Below, piece by piece: positions 8,253 through 17,324 of a stretch of 64,000 bases of DNA; the first letter of the stretch is position 1; each line of letters starts with the position of its first letter. The notes under the pieces were generated by a model that was not told the DNA's origin, ran no database searches, and saw only the letters and a list, made by a program, of their open reading frames with translations. Where the stretch lies: NCBI RefSeq assembly GCF_001854225.1, contig NZ_CP015208.1:1116001-1180000 (forward strand), read 5' to 3'. The position numbers were made by a program, and so were the translations under genes. The DNA is from Candidatus Rhodoluna planktonica (GTDB lineage Bacteria; Actinomycetota; Actinomycetes; Actinomycetales; Microbacteriaceae).

Positions 8253-9094
8253 TTCGACAACCTCCGCTCGAAGGTTGGAAACGCAATTGCGCGACCGATT
8301 ATGGCCAGCAGCGCCAAGAAACCAAGGTGCATGATCCAGACCCATGGCTCAACGCTCAATTCAAGTGACATAATTCGGCCCAAACTGGTGGCATGCCAAA
8401 GTGGTGAGATCCAGCCAATCCACTGCAAATAGATTGGCATTTGTTCCAGCGGATAGAAGGTGCCGGAAAACAAAAACATCGGCATTACGACGAAGCGAAA
8501 AATCAGCGAGATAAAACCGTCATCGTCGACGACGTTTGAACTGAGCGCCAAAATTAGTGATCCCCAGGCTAAGCCGGCGAAAAAGGATGAGAAAAACAGC
8601 GGCAAAGCCATATTCAGCGGAATCGCGTTGAAAGCCAGCAACACCAGCTCGTAGAAGAAAATGCTGAGGATTACTCGAACGTATGCCCCCATCAGAACAC
8701 CCTCGGCAATTTGTCGGCCAGTCAACCGAGTTGCGTTTAGTGCAAAGAAACCTTTATCCCAAACAAAGCCGCGAAGGGTGGGAAATGCGGTTTCATCCAT
8801 GGCCGATTGCATCGCCGCCGAGGCTAGCAGTGCTGGGGCTAGAAACTGTAGGTAGCTGAATCCACCCAAGGCCTCGGCACCACCGTTGGCATCAACCAAT
8901 GTTCCAACGCCGATACCAATGGCGAGCAGGTAGATTACCGGGTTACCGAAACCGTTGAGCACAATTGTGACCCACCATTTAGCCATAGTTCTGATGCGCA
9001 TTTCGGCCACGTAAAAGGCGCCAAACCAGCGCAATTTGTCTAAATCAACCAGCTTGGGGGCACCCTGCCACCGGCTAAATTTCACATCGCTCAT
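8249..9094 (-). CDS. ABC-2 type exporter permease (first copy)
   Basis: 281 residues with a cytoplasmic N-terminus of about 35 residues and six hydrophobic segments; FRFVVMPMFLFSGTFYPLEQMP is the family signature region. The ATG overlaps the ATPase stop by one base (TAATG) and its own stop overlaps the next permease by four. This tight ATPase-permease-permease order is the DrrAB/NodIJ layout. Its N-terminus (FYVAEMRIRTMAKWW) resembles the amphipathic elbow helix of ABC-2 permeases. Confidence 0.82.
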   Translation of the reverse strand: MSDVKFSRWQGAPKLVDLDKLRWFGAFYVAEMRIRTMAKWWVTIVLNGFGNPVIYLLAIGIGVGTLVDANGGAEALGGFSYLQFLAPALLASAAMQSAMDETAFPTLRGFVWDKGFFALNATRLTGRQIAEGVLMGAYVRVILSIFFYELVLLAFNAIPLNMALPLFFSSFFAGLAWGSLILALSSNVVDDDGFISLIFRFVVMPMFLFSGTFYPLEQMPIYLQWIGWISPLWHATSLGRIMSLELSVEPWVWIMHLGFLALLAIIGRAIAFPTFERRLSK

Positions 9095-10026
9095 TAGTCG
9101 ACCAAAGTTCTTCCAGTCAAACGCAAGAAGACATCCTCTAGTGAAGATCGACGTACCAGCGAAGTAAGTGGCTCAAGCCCTAGCTGATGAATTTTCGCGA
9201 GCTCAGCTTCACCATCTTCGGCGTAGACCAGGATGCGATCAGGCAGTACTTCGATTCGCTCGCCGAGAGATCGTATTTGCTCAGCAACCTCAGCATTTTT
9301 TGCCGACCCGAATCTAACCTCAAGAACTTCACGCGACGAATGCAGACGAATTAGTTCAGCCGGGGAACCCTCGGCCATAATCGCGCCCTTATCCATAACG
9401 ATTAGGCGATCACAGAGCTGCTCGGCCTCATCCATGTAGTGGGTGGTGATGACCAGAGTGACGCCCTGCTCTTTTAGGCGAAATAGCCGATCCCATAAAA
9501 CGTGGCGGGCTTGCGGGTCGAGACCGGTGGTTGGCTCATCCAGTAAAAAGATCTCTGGCTCGTTGACTAAACCGCGCGCGATTGTAAGTCGGCGCTTCAT
9601 GCCACCACTGAGGTCGTCGGTTTTCGAATCCTTCTTATCTTCCAGCTGCGCAAAAGCTAAAAGTTCAGCAACTTTCTGTTTCAAAAATTTGCGGCCGAGG
9701 CCAAAATACCGGCCGTAAATGTAAAGGTTTTCCCAAACCTTAAGCTCACGATCCAGATTGTCCTGCTGCGGAACCACACCGAGATGGGCTCGAATCTCAG
9801 GACCGAATTTGTTTGGGTCTTTACCCAAAATTTCGAGAGTGCCACTGGTGCGTTTCGAGGTAGCTGAAATCATTCGCATAGTGGTTGATTTGCCGGCACC
9901 GTTGGGCCCGAGCAGACCGAAAGCCTCGCCTTTTCGAACACTAAAACTGATGCCGTTTACGGCAATAAAGTCGCCAAAAACCTTGGTCAAGTCTTTTGCG
10001 ACAATCATTTCTGGTTGGTCATTCAT
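9094..10026 (-). CDS. ABC-2 exporter ATP-binding protein
   Basis: 310 residues. Walker A GPNGAGKST (40-48), signature LSGGMKRRL, Walker B with IFLLDEPTTGLDPQ, and the H-loop TTHYMDEAEQL. The C-terminal 80 residues match the accessory domain of DrrA/NodI/CcmA-type ATPases, which usually drive export through ABC-2 permeases. First gene of a three-gene operon. ATG 10026 lacks a clear Shine-Dalgarno. It is divergent from the methyltransferase gene, with only 57 bp between the two starts. Confidence 0.9.
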   Translation of the reverse strand: MNDQPEMIVAKDLTKVFGDFIAVNGISFSVRKGEAFGLLGPNGAGKSTTMRMISATSKRTSGTLEILGKDPNKFGPEIRAHLGVVPQQDNLDRELKVWENLYIYGRYFGLGRKFLKQKVAELLAFAQLEDKKDSKTDDLSGGMKRRLTIARGLVNEPEIFLLDEPTTGLDPQARHVLWDRLFRLKEQGVTLVITTHYMDEAEQLCDRLIVMDKGAIMAEGSPAELIRLHSSREVLEVRFGSAKNAEVAEQIRSLGERIEVLPDRILVYAEDGEAELAKIHQLGLEPLTSLVRRSSLEDVFLRLTGRTLVD

Positions 10027-10071
10027 TCGTTATCCATTCGCCTATCGGCAGCCCTTCAGACTAACACTTGA

Positions 10072-10077
10072 TATTCT
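10072..10077 (+). promoter_or_regulatory. Leaderless -10 for the methyltransferase gene
   Basis: TATTCT, 6 nt before ATG 10084. The six bases between are GAAGAG, which could also serve as a weak Shine-Dalgarno, so leaderless initiation is less certain here. Confidence 0.4.
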
Positions 10078-10083
10078 GAAGAG

Positions 10084-10944
10084 ATGATTGCTGCCAAGAC
10101 CTCAAAGGCAAAACTTGGCAACACCCGAAAGACCGGTAAAGAGCAGTTCTACACGCCAGCAGCCCTAGCCCAAGAGTTAACCGAATCGGTAGCCGGTTTG
10201 ATTCCAGACTTCAGCGCTCGATGCGTTGTTGAACCAGCTGGCGGCAACGGTGCATTTGTTATCGCGGCCCAAAGATATGGTGCCAAAGTAATCGCCTTTG
10301 ACATCGAGCCAAAACACAAGGCAGTCCAGAAGCAAGATTTTTTTACGGCCCAAGTTTCCACCGAAAGTGCAATCACGCTCTCGAATCCGCCGTTTGGCCG
10401 AAACAACTCGCTCAGCATTCCCTTTTTCAACAAAGCGGCCGAATTCAGCGATTACATCTGCTTCGTAGTGCCTAGATCGTGGCGAAAATGGTCGGTAATA
10501 AACCGACTCGATCGCAGGTTTCACCTGATCAGCGACCAAGATCTGAAGATCGACTACGTGGATGATTACGGTTATCCGCTGTCAAAAAAACTGGCACTGA
10601 ATACCTGTTTTCAAATTTGGCAGAAACGCGATGAGCTAAGACCACTGCTAAAAGTTGTTGATAATCGCTTCATTGAAAAGGTGGCGCCGCAAGAAGCAGA
10701 TGTCGCACTAACTGTTTTCGGCTATGGCTGCGGTACCGTGCATGAAAACTTTGAGCGCAAACCCAATTCGACTCGCATGTTTCTGAAACTAGGTCACCCC
10801 GAATCATTGACAGCCCTGAAGTCTGCAGACTTTTCTAGGTTTTCGCGAAATACTGCGTACACCGAAGCGCTTTCACTACAAGAGATCAACTTTTTGTTGA
10901 ACGAGCAAATTTTGGGTGATCCCCAACTACAGGAGTTGCCATGA
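10084..10944 (+). CDS. Orphan N6-adenine-type SAM methyltransferase
   Basis: 286 residues. QFYTP (21-25) followed by the SAM-binding VVEPAGGNGAF (48-58) and the catalytic NPPF (101-104, within LSNPPFGRN) make an amino-methyltransferase of the gamma/Type I-like order. QFYTP-type N-termini occur in HsdM-like and TaqI-like DNA methylases. No restriction subunit, specificity subunit or recognisable target-recognition domain lies nearby. DNA is the likeliest substrate, but an RNA or protein target cannot be excluded because NPPF enzymes act on all three. Its last four bases (ATGA) overlap the following exporter gene, so the two are translationally coupled. Confidence 0.65.
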   Translation: MIAAKTSKAKLGNTRKTGKEQFYTPAALAQELTESVAGLIPDFSARCVVEPAGGNGAFVIAAQRYGAKVIAFDIEPKHKAVQKQDFFTAQVSTESAITLSNPPFGRNNSLSIPFFNKAAEFSDYICFVVPRSWRKWSVINRLDRRFHLISDQDLKIDYVDDYGYPLSKKLALNTCFQIWQKRDELRPLLKVVDNRFIEKVAPQEADVALTVFGYGCGTVHENFERKPNSTRMFLKLGHPESLTALKSADFSRFSRNTAYTEALSLQEINFLLNEQILGDPQLQELP

Positions 10945-12788
10945 GCATGACCAGTTCGCGCCGAACCACAAGACGGCAGCCGGATAACGGGAAAAAGGCC
11001 AAGTTCAGCCAACTTCTGCCCTACCTAGCCGACTACAAGCCAGCGCTGATTCTGGCTGCTGCGATTTCGGTGGTTAGCGCCGGCATGAGCCTGGCTCAAC
11101 CGCTGTTGACCGGTCAGGTAATTGATGCGGTTCAGAATCAGAAACCGGTCGCTCCACTGGCTGCAATTTTGGTCTTGCTAGTTATCGCCGCCGCCTTTCT
11201 AAACGGATTTCAGTATTACCTGCTGACCAAAACCGGTGAAGGTGTCGTGCGATCCTCTCGCCGCGATTTGGTCAACCGAATTTTGCGCTTACCGGTGATC
11301 GAATTCGATCACCGCCGAATCGGCGACCTGGTCTCCCGCGTTGGTTCAGATACCACTCTGCTACGAGCTGTGCTTACCCAAGGTTTGGTCGATGCTGTTG
11401 GCGGTGCGCTGCTATTTGCCGGTGCAGTTATAGCCATGGCAATTATTGATCCGGTTCTGCTTGGCCTAACCCTAGGAGTAATCGTGGTTGCCATCCTGGG
11501 TATTTCGACCGCTGCCCGAAGAATTCGTTTCGCCACCACCAAAGCTCAAGAGCGCGTTGGTGAAATGTCGGCCGCGGTAGAGCGCGCCATCTCGGCGATC
11601 AGAACCATTCGAGCCGCCCGTGCTGAAGAACGTGAAGCCACCGCAATTCACGAACAGGCTGGTCGGGCCTATGAGCAGGGTGTAAAAATTGCCCGCCTCA
11701 GCGCAGCGATAACACCGATTGCTCAAATCGCCATGAACACCTCGTTCATCCTGGTTCTGGGTGTTGGTGGTTTTCGAGTTGCGTCTGGAGCAACCACAAT
11801 TGCCAACCTGGTGACTTTTGTAATTCTGCTGTTCTTCCTAATCGGCCCACTAATTCAGGCATTTGGTGCCTACACCTCGGTGCAGAGCGCACTCGGTGCT
11901 CTGGCTCGTATTCAGGAAATTTTAGATTTGCCAACCGAAACCGCGGATGAGGTTAGCATCGGTCAACGCAGTGGAGACAGCAAAGTTGCCATCGAGTTTG
12001 ACACGGTTGGCTTCACCTATCCAGAAAAACCAGCCGATAGTTTTGAAGTCGGGGATGGTGCCGACGGCACCGTTGTCGCGGTAGCACCGCAGACCGGTAT
12101 CGCCAGTAAGACTGTGCTCACAGATGTCAGTTTCAAAATTGAGCAGGGCACCCGAGTGGCGCTGGTGGGACCATCCGGTGCCGGAAAATCGACAATTTTT
12201 GCACTAATCGAACGTTTCTACGAACCCACCAGCGGTCAAATAAAGTTGGCCGGTCAACCGGTTACTGAATTTGGCCGAGCCGAATTGCGCAGTCAAATTG
12301 GCTATGTTGAGCAGGATGCCCCGGTGCTTGCGGGCACAATCAGAGACAACCTGCTGCTGGGCAAACCGGATGCCAGCGACGCTGAGCTAAAAAAGGTTTT
12401 GGCCGAAGTAAACCTGACCGCAGTGCTGAAGCGCGACCCGGCTGGCCTGAATGCTGAGGTTGGCGAAAGCGGCATCATGCTTTCTGGCGGCGAGCGCCAG
12501 CGTCTTGCCATCGCTCGTGCTTTGCTGAGCGCACCACCAATTTTGCTGCTTGATGAATCTACCTCGGCACTCGATGGCGTGAATGAACAGCGGATGAGAG
12601 AGGCCATCGACTCGGTTGCGAAAAATCGCACGCTAATTGTCATCGCCCATCGACTTTCAACCGTGGTCGACAGCGATCAAATAATTGTCCTCGAAGCTGG
12701 GCGAGTAATCGGTTCAGGCACCCACAGCGAGTTGGTAAAAAAGGTGCCGCTTTACAAAGAATTAGCCAAGCATCAACTGCTAGTTTGA
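10941..12788 (+). CDS. Multidrug-type ABC exporter, fused membrane and ATPase domains
   Basis: 615 residues. An ABC exporter transmembrane domain of six helices (about 25-325) is followed by the nucleotide-binding domain: Walker A GPSGAGKST (about 411-419), signature LSGGERQ (about 514-520), Walker B ILLLDESTSALD, and H-loop AHRLS. An unusual insertion of about 25 residues, rich in Gly, Asp and Val, lies between FTYPEKPADSF and the VLTDVSF strand, in the A-loop region. It should work as a homodimer exporting lipophilic compounds or lipids. Start ATG 10941 overlaps the methyltransferase stop. Confidence 0.9.
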   Translation: MSMTSSRRTTRRQPDNGKKAKFSQLLPYLADYKPALILAAAISVVSAGMSLAQPLLTGQVIDAVQNQKPVAPLAAILVLLVIAAAFLNGFQYYLLTKTGEGVVRSSRRDLVNRILRLPVIEFDHRRIGDLVSRVGSDTTLLRAVLTQGLVDAVGGALLFAGAVIAMAIIDPVLLGLTLGVIVVAILGISTAARRIRFATTKAQERVGEMSAAVERAISAIRTIRAARAEEREATAIHEQAGRAYEQGVKIARLSAAITPIAQIAMNTSFILVLGVGGFRVASGATTIANLVTFVILLFFLIGPLIQAFGAYTSVQSALGALARIQEILDLPTETADEVSIGQRSGDSKVAIEFDTVGFTYPEKPADSFEVGDGADGTVVAVAPQTGIASKTVLTDVSFKIEQGTRVALVGPSGAGKSTIFALIERFYEPTSGQIKLAGQPVTEFGRAELRSQIGYVEQDAPVLAGTIRDNLLLGKPDASDAELKKVLAEVNLTAVLKRDPAGLNAEVGESGIMLSGGERQRLAIARALLSAPPILLLDESTSALDGVNEQRMREAIDSVAKNRTLIVIAHRLSTVVDSDQIIVLEAGRVIGSGTHSELVKKVPLYKELAKHQLLV

Positions 12789-12835
12789 GAGTAACTGCAC
12801 CTCTGGTGCGCATCACTCAATGTTGAGAGGCTCTC

Positions 12836-14158
12836 GTGAATTACCCACTAATTGCTGCCTTTGGCGAACCTACCGAGCGAGCTACTGCGCTAGCTTTAGA
12901 CGCCGCCGACCCACTGGCCAAGTACAAAGCTCAATTTCAAATCAATGACCCCGACATGTGTTACCTGGATGGTAATTCCCTAGGTCGCCTACCTAAAGCC
13001 AGCATTACGGCGGTCAATGATTTTCTGGTCAACGAATGGGGTCGCGAGCTAGTTGATGGTTGGGCCCACTGGATTGATGAAGCGCAGACAGTAGGTAACT
13101 TGTTGGGCCGCGCCATCCTCGGTGCCGCCGAGGGGCAGACCCTGGTTCAAGACACCACATCGGTAAATTTCTACCAGCTATGTGTGGCTGCGATTAAGGC
13201 TCGACCAGGTCGCAAAACGGTAATTATCGATGCCTCAAACTTTCCGACCGACCGCTACATCATCGCCGGCATCGCCGAATCGATGGGGCTAAACCTAATT
13301 ACCCTAAACAACGACGGCATGGGTGGCCCAGGCGCGGTAGAGATTGACTCAGAGTACGAGCAAATCACCCTGGCCGAGTTGGAAAAACACCTGAGCGACG
13401 ATGTTGCGCTGGTCACCCTGCAGGCCATCCACTACCGTTCTGGTTCACGACCAGACATCAAAGGCATTACCGACCTGGTGCGCAGTTACGGCGGTCTTGT
13501 CGTCTGGGATGCCTCGCACGCCGGTGGTTCGATTGACCTGCGCTTCGATGAGTGGGGTGTTGATCTCGCTGTTGGTTGCACCTACAAATATGGCAACTCG
13601 GGTCCTGGCTCACCCGCCTGGCTCTATGTCAGCAAGAGCATTCAAACTCAACTAAACGCACCGATTCAGGGCTGGTTTGCCAACGACAAGCAGTTCGAGA
13701 TGGGTCCATTCTTTGAGCCGGCAGGGCACATCCGTCGTTTTCAAATTGCTAGCCCATCGATTATGGGATTACGTGCGGTAGAGGCCAGCTATCAAATGAT
13801 TGAAGAAGCTGGCATGCAGGCCATCAGCGAGAAAGCAGCCAAAGGCACCGAGCTTATCTTGGCCCTGTTTGATGCCTGGCTGGCGCCCCTGGGTTTCACA
13901 CTGTTGACCTCGCGCGAGCCACAGTTGCGCGGCGGCCACATCACCGTTGGGCACCCTGATGCTAAAAAAATTGCTGCCGCAATGCGCAGCCTAACCAACA
14001 CTATTCCTGACTATCGAGTACCAGACAGCATCCGTTTAGCGATGGCGCCGCTGCCAACCAGTTACGTCGAAATCTGGGATGGGCTAAACCGCATGCGCGA
14101 ACTGGTTGAGAGTAAGCGCTACCTAGACATTCAAGACAACGGCAGCCGGGTGACCTAA
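12836..14158 (+). CDS. kynU: Kynureninase
   Basis: 440 residues, a PLP-dependent fold-type I enzyme. YLDGNSLGRLPK (43-54) is the classic N-terminal motif, D225 and H228 sit in WDASHAGG, and the Schiff-base lysine is K251 in CTYKYGNSGPGSP. It splits kynurenine into anthranilate and alanine. The GTG start at 12836 has GAGAGG upstream. Its TAA shares one base with the ATG of tryptophan dioxygenase, giving a two-gene catabolic operon. No kynurenine formamidase gene is in the window. Confidence 0.93.
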   Translation: MNYPLIAAFGEPTERATALALDAADPLAKYKAQFQINDPDMCYLDGNSLGRLPKASITAVNDFLVNEWGRELVDGWAHWIDEAQTVGNLLGRAILGAAEGQTLVQDTTSVNFYQLCVAAIKARPGRKTVIIDASNFPTDRYIIAGIAESMGLNLITLNNDGMGGPGAVEIDSEYEQITLAELEKHLSDDVALVTLQAIHYRSGSRPDIKGITDLVRSYGGLVVWDASHAGGSIDLRFDEWGVDLAVGCTYKYGNSGPGSPAWLYVSKSIQTQLNAPIQGWFANDKQFEMGPFFEPAGHIRRFQIASPSIMGLRAVEASYQMIEEAGMQAISEKAAKGTELILALFDAWLAPLGFTLLTSREPQLRGGHITVGHPDAKKIAAAMRSLTNTIPDYRVPDSIRLAMAPLPTSYVEIWDGLNRMRELVESKRYLDIQDNGSRVT

Positions 14159-15009
14159 TGGTTCAAATCGAGACACCAGATTCGCATGAGCGCAACCAAA
14201 AGCACATCACCTACATCAGCTATCTAAAGGTAGATGAACTGCTCGAGTTGCAGCAGCCAGAATCGAACGAGCACGACGAGTTGCTCTTCATCATCATTCA
14301 CCAAACCTATGAGCTGTGGTTCAAGCAGATTATTCATGAACTGGGGGCGCTGCAGCAGGCTTTGGAAGCTGGTGACACCCATCGCTCACAGGCAATTTTG
14401 GGTCGAGTTAGAACCATCATGAAAACCTGCGTCGCGCAGGTAGACATTTTAGAAACGATGACCCCGCTGCAGTTCAATTCGTTCCGCGGTCGACTTTCAT
14501 CATCCAGTGGTTTTCAGTCGGCACAGTTTCGCGAGGTTGAAGCAATTTTGGGCCGCCGCGATCACGCCGGTGCCGATGCTGAGAAATCAACCGGGATGGG
14601 AATGGCCGAACACCTGATTGAGGGTTCAACTGCTCGAGCCCGCGTCGAAGCGGCAATGAAGCGCCCTTCGCTTTGGGATAGCGCGCTGCGCTACTTTGAT
14701 TCGCGCGGCCACAAGATGCCGGCAGATGTCCTTGACCGTGACGTTACTGTTGGCTACAGCAGTGATGCTCGCGTGCAGCAGGTTTTGGTGAGCATGCACC
14801 GCAGCGACCTTGAGGCTGCCTCGGTTGCCGAATCGCTGTTGGATGTTGACGAAGGCCTGCAAGAGTGGCGCTATCGACACGTGAAAATGGTTGAACGCAC
14901 CATCGGGCGCAAACCCGGCACCGGTGGTTCACCCGGAGTGGGCTACCTGGCATCGACTTTGTTTAGACCGGTGTTCGCCGATCTGTGGGAAATTCGCAGC
15001 CAGCTATAA
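14158..15009 (+). CDS. kynA: Tryptophan 2,3-dioxygenase
   Basis: 283 residues, full length for the bacterial haem enzyme. H48 in IIHQTYELWFKQ is the active-site base region, R110 in FNSFRGRL binds the substrate carboxylate, SSGFQS shapes the haem pocket, and H241 in RYRHVKMVERTIG is the proximal haem ligand. GTGGSPGVGYL closes over the substrate. It oxidises L-tryptophan to N-formylkynurenine. It is coupled to kynU by TAATG and ends before a 9-bp hairpin. Confidence 0.95.
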   Translation: MVQIETPDSHERNQKHITYISYLKVDELLELQQPESNEHDELLFIIIHQTYELWFKQIIHELGALQQALEAGDTHRSQAILGRVRTIMKTCVAQVDILETMTPLQFNSFRGRLSSSSGFQSAQFREVEAILGRRDHAGADAEKSTGMGMAEHLIEGSTARARVEAAMKRPSLWDSALRYFDSRGHKMPADVLDRDVTVGYSSDARVQQVLVSMHRSDLEAASVAESLLDVDEGLQEWRYRHVKMVERTIGRKPGTGGSPGVGYLASTLFRPVFADLWEIRSQL

Positions 15010-15018
15010 CCATGTGCC

Positions 15019-15051
15019 GGTTTGGCTAAAGGCCAGATTCACAGCCAAACC
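15019..15051. terminator. Hairpin between convergent genes
   Basis: Perfect 9-bp stem GGTTTGGCT (15019-15027) / AGCCAAACC (15043-15051) with a 15-nt loop, between the stops at 15009 (+) and 15060 (-). No U-tract on either side, so termination is inferred from position. Confidence 0.5.
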
Positions 15052-15059
15052 AACAACAG

Positions 15060-15932
15060 TTAGGCTCGGGCGGCGGTGTCAACCACATTCTTGACCAGCA
15101 TGGCGCGGGTCATTGGTCCTACTCCCCCTGGATTAGGTGAAATATAGGCGGCCACCGAAGCAACATCTGGATGAACATCGCCGACCAGCTTGGCCTTGCC
15201 GTCTTGACCCTCAACGCGAGTAATGCCTACGTCTAGAACAGCTGCACCCGGTTTGATCCATTCGGGTTGCACAAAGTGAGCAACTCCTAATGCGGCAACC
15301 ACGATGTCGGCGCGCTTTACCGCGTGCTCGAGATCGCGTGATGCCGAATGCAATAAGGTGACGGTCGAGTCGATGCCTTTACGGGTCATCAGCAAACCAA
15401 GCGGACGACCGACGGTAACACCGCGACCAATAACGGCAACCTCGGCACCTCTGGTAGGAACTTCGTAGCGGTTCAGCAGTTCAACAATTCCGGCTGGGGT
15501 GCATGGCAGCGGCGAATTTAATTCACCGCCGACACCTAAAACCAAACGACCAAGATTTACCGGGTGCAACCCGTCGGCATCTTTAGCGGGGTCGATAAGT
15601 TCAAGCATGGCGTTGGTGTCGATACCGAATGGCAACGGCAACTGGATGATGTATCCGGTGACATCTTTGGCCTCGTTCAGATCGCGGATGGCAGCCCGAA
15701 CGTCTGCAGCCGAGGCGTTGTTCGGCAAATCGATGCGAATAGAGTGCACACCAACTTCGGCGCAGTCGCGGTGCTTACCGGAAACGTATGAGTGCGAACC
15801 CGGGTCATCACCGACCAGCAAAGTGCCAAGACCAGGCTCGATGCCGCGCTGCTTTAGTTCGACGACTTTAGCTGCCAACTCAGCCTTGATTGTTTTGGCC
15901 GTGGCTAAGCCGTCTAGCCTAATTGCGCTCAA
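15060..15932 (-). CDS. folD: Methylene-THF dehydrogenase / methenyl-THF cyclohydrolase
   Basis: 290 residues. Y49 and K53 in [10 protein letters not shown] are the catalytic pair, and [11 protein letters not shown] forms the NADP site with DAISPNPGG-like [10 protein letters not shown] near the end. It interconverts 5,10-methylene-THF and 10-formyl-THF, supplying the purine enzymes PurN and PurH. The TTG start at 15932 lies 4 nt after the glyA stop, so it is the second gene of a glyA-folD operon; no strong ribosome binding site is seen and translation probably depends on coupling to glyA. Confidence 0.94.
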   Translation of the reverse strand: MSAIRLDGLATAKTIKAELAAKVVELKQRGIEPGLGTLLVGDDPGSHSYVSGKHRDCAEVGVHSIRIDLPNNASAADVRAAIRDLNEAKDVTGYIIQLPLPFGIDTNAMLELIDPAKDADGLHPVNLGRLVLGVGGELNSPLPCTPAGIVELLNRYEVPTRGAEVAVIGRGVTVGRPLGLLMTRKGIDSTVTLLHSASRDLEHAVKRADIVVAALGVAHFVQPEWIKPGAAVLDVGITRVEGQDGKAKLVGDVHPDVASVAAYISPNPGGVGPMTRAMLVKNVVDTAARA

Positions 15933-15936
15933 CGAA

Positions 15937-17217
15937 TTACCAGTTCTCGAGGCCAGCGTATAGCGGGAAAGCCTCGGCTAGTTTTGCAGTGCGAGCGCGC
16001 AAAGCTTCAATGTCTGGGTTTGGCATTAGCACCGAAGCGATAACGTCGGCAACCTCGGTGAACTCGGCAGCACCAAAACCACGGGTTGCCAGTGCCGGTG
16101 TACCGATGCGAACACCCGAAGTCACCAATGGTGGACGTGGGTCGTTTGGCACCGAGTTGCGGTTTACCGTGATGCCAACTTCGTGCAGCAGGTTTTCGGC
16201 CATCATGCCGTCAATTGGAGAGTTTCGCAGGTCAACCAGCACCAGGTGAACCTCGGTGCCACCGGTGAGCACCGAAACGCCAGCCTCAACCACATCTGGC
16301 TGGGTTAGGCGTTCGGCGATGATGGCAGCGCCCTCGAGGGTGCGCTTCTGACGGTCTTTGAACTCGTCGGTTGCTGCAGCCTTGAAAGCAACAGCCTTAC
16401 CGGCGATAACGTGCATTAGCGGGCCACCCTGCTGGCCTGGGAAAACAGCCGAGTCAATCTTCTTGGCGTATTCGGCCTTGCACAGAATTAGGCCCGAACG
16501 AGGACCAGCCAAAGTTTTGTGGACGGTGGTTGAAACCACATCGGCGTAAGGAACTGGGCTTGGGTGCACGCCAGCGGCTACCAAGCCGGCAAAGTGTGCC
16601 ATGTCTACCCAAAGCTTGGCACCAACCTCATCGGCAATCTTGCGGAATTCAGCGAAGTCTAGGTGGCGTGAATATGCCGACCAGCCGGCGATTATGACGG
16701 CCGGCTTTACCTCGTGGGCGCGGGCACGCACGGTATCCATGTTGATTAGGTGGGTTTCTGGGTCGAGTTCGTAGGAGTGAGCCTCGTACATTTTGCCCGA
16801 GAAGTTCAAGCGCATACCGTGGGTTAGGTGGCCACCGTGAGCCAATTCAAGACCGAGGATGGGGTCGCCCGGGTTAGCCAACGCCATCAGCACAGCCGCG
16901 TTTGCGGTAGCACCCGAGTGTGGCTGCACATTGGCGTGGTCGGCACCGAAAAGAGCCTTGGCACGTTCACGAGCTAGTTCTTCAGCGACGTCTACCGCCT
17001 CGCAACCACCGTAGTAACGCTTTCCTGGATAACCCTCGGCGTATTTGTTGGTGAGCACCGAACCCTGGGTCTGCAGCACCGAACGCGAGACAAAGTTTTC
17101 GCTGGCAATCATTTCGAGGAACCCGCGCTGACGATCGAGTTCAGCCTGCAAGACTGCGGCGATTTCTGGATCGGTCTCAACTAGCGGAGAGTTGAAAGTG
17201 CTTGGAAGAGCAGACAT
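15937..17217 (-). CDS. glyA: Serine hydroxymethyltransferase
   Basis: 426 residues, fold-type I PLP enzyme. The Schiff-base lysine is K234 in [25 protein letters not shown] (61-71) and [13 protein letters not shown] (204-216) are the expected signatures. It converts serine and THF to glycine and 5,10-methylene-THF, the main entry of one-carbon units. ATG 17217 has AGGAG eight bases upstream and a TAGAAT -10 about 35 bp upstream, so unlike many genes here it has a real leader. Confidence 0.96.
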   Translation of the reverse strand: MSALPSTFNSPLVETDPEIAAVLQAELDRQRGFLEMIASENFVSRSVLQTQGSVLTNKYAEGYPGKRYYGGCEAVDVAEELARERAKALFGADHANVQPHSGATANAAVLMALANPGDPILGLELAHGGHLTHGMRLNFSGKMYEAHSYELDPETHLINMDTVRARAHEVKPAVIIAGWSAYSRHLDFAEFRKIADEVGAKLWVDMAHFAGLVAAGVHPSPVPYADVVSTTVHKTLAGPRSGLILCKAEYAKKIDSAVFPGQQGGPLMHVIAGKAVAFKAAATDEFKDRQKRTLEGAAIIAERLTQPDVVEAGVSVLTGGTEVHLVLVDLRNSPIDGMMAENLLHEVGITVNRNSVPNDPRPPLVTSGVRIGTPALATRGFGAAEFTEVADVIASVLMPNPDIEALRARTAKLAEAFPLYAGLENW

Positions 17218-17250
17218 GGCTTGGGCTCCTAAAGGCTGGGCGGTGCTGAA

Positions 17251-17256
17251 ATTCTA
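17251..17256 (-). promoter_or_regulatory. -10 element for glyA
   Basis: TAGAAT on the minus strand, giving a leader of roughly 28 nt that contains AGGAG. No good -35 at the right spacing. Confidence 0.4.
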
Positions 17257-17311
17257 ACATTCCGTCAGCGGCTATCCGCCCTGAATTGACGCCCAATTCG
17301 ACCACGATGAA

Positions 17312-17317
17312 TAGACT
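17312..17317 (+). promoter_or_regulatory. Leaderless -10 for purU
   Basis: TAGACT, 7 nt before ATG 17325. A TTGACG at 17286-17291 is too far (20 nt) to be an ideal -35. Confidence 0.45.
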
Positions 17318-17324
17318 GGAGCCT

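Noticed and set aside
8253-8345. Longer start for the second ABC-2 permease
   Set aside because: Would overlap the first permease by nearly 100 nt; the GTGA overlap at 8252 gives the same length as its paralogue.
7407-12788. Biosynthetic cluster or defence island
   Set aside because: Only exporters and one methyltransferase are present; no synthase, nuclease or toxin gene supports it.
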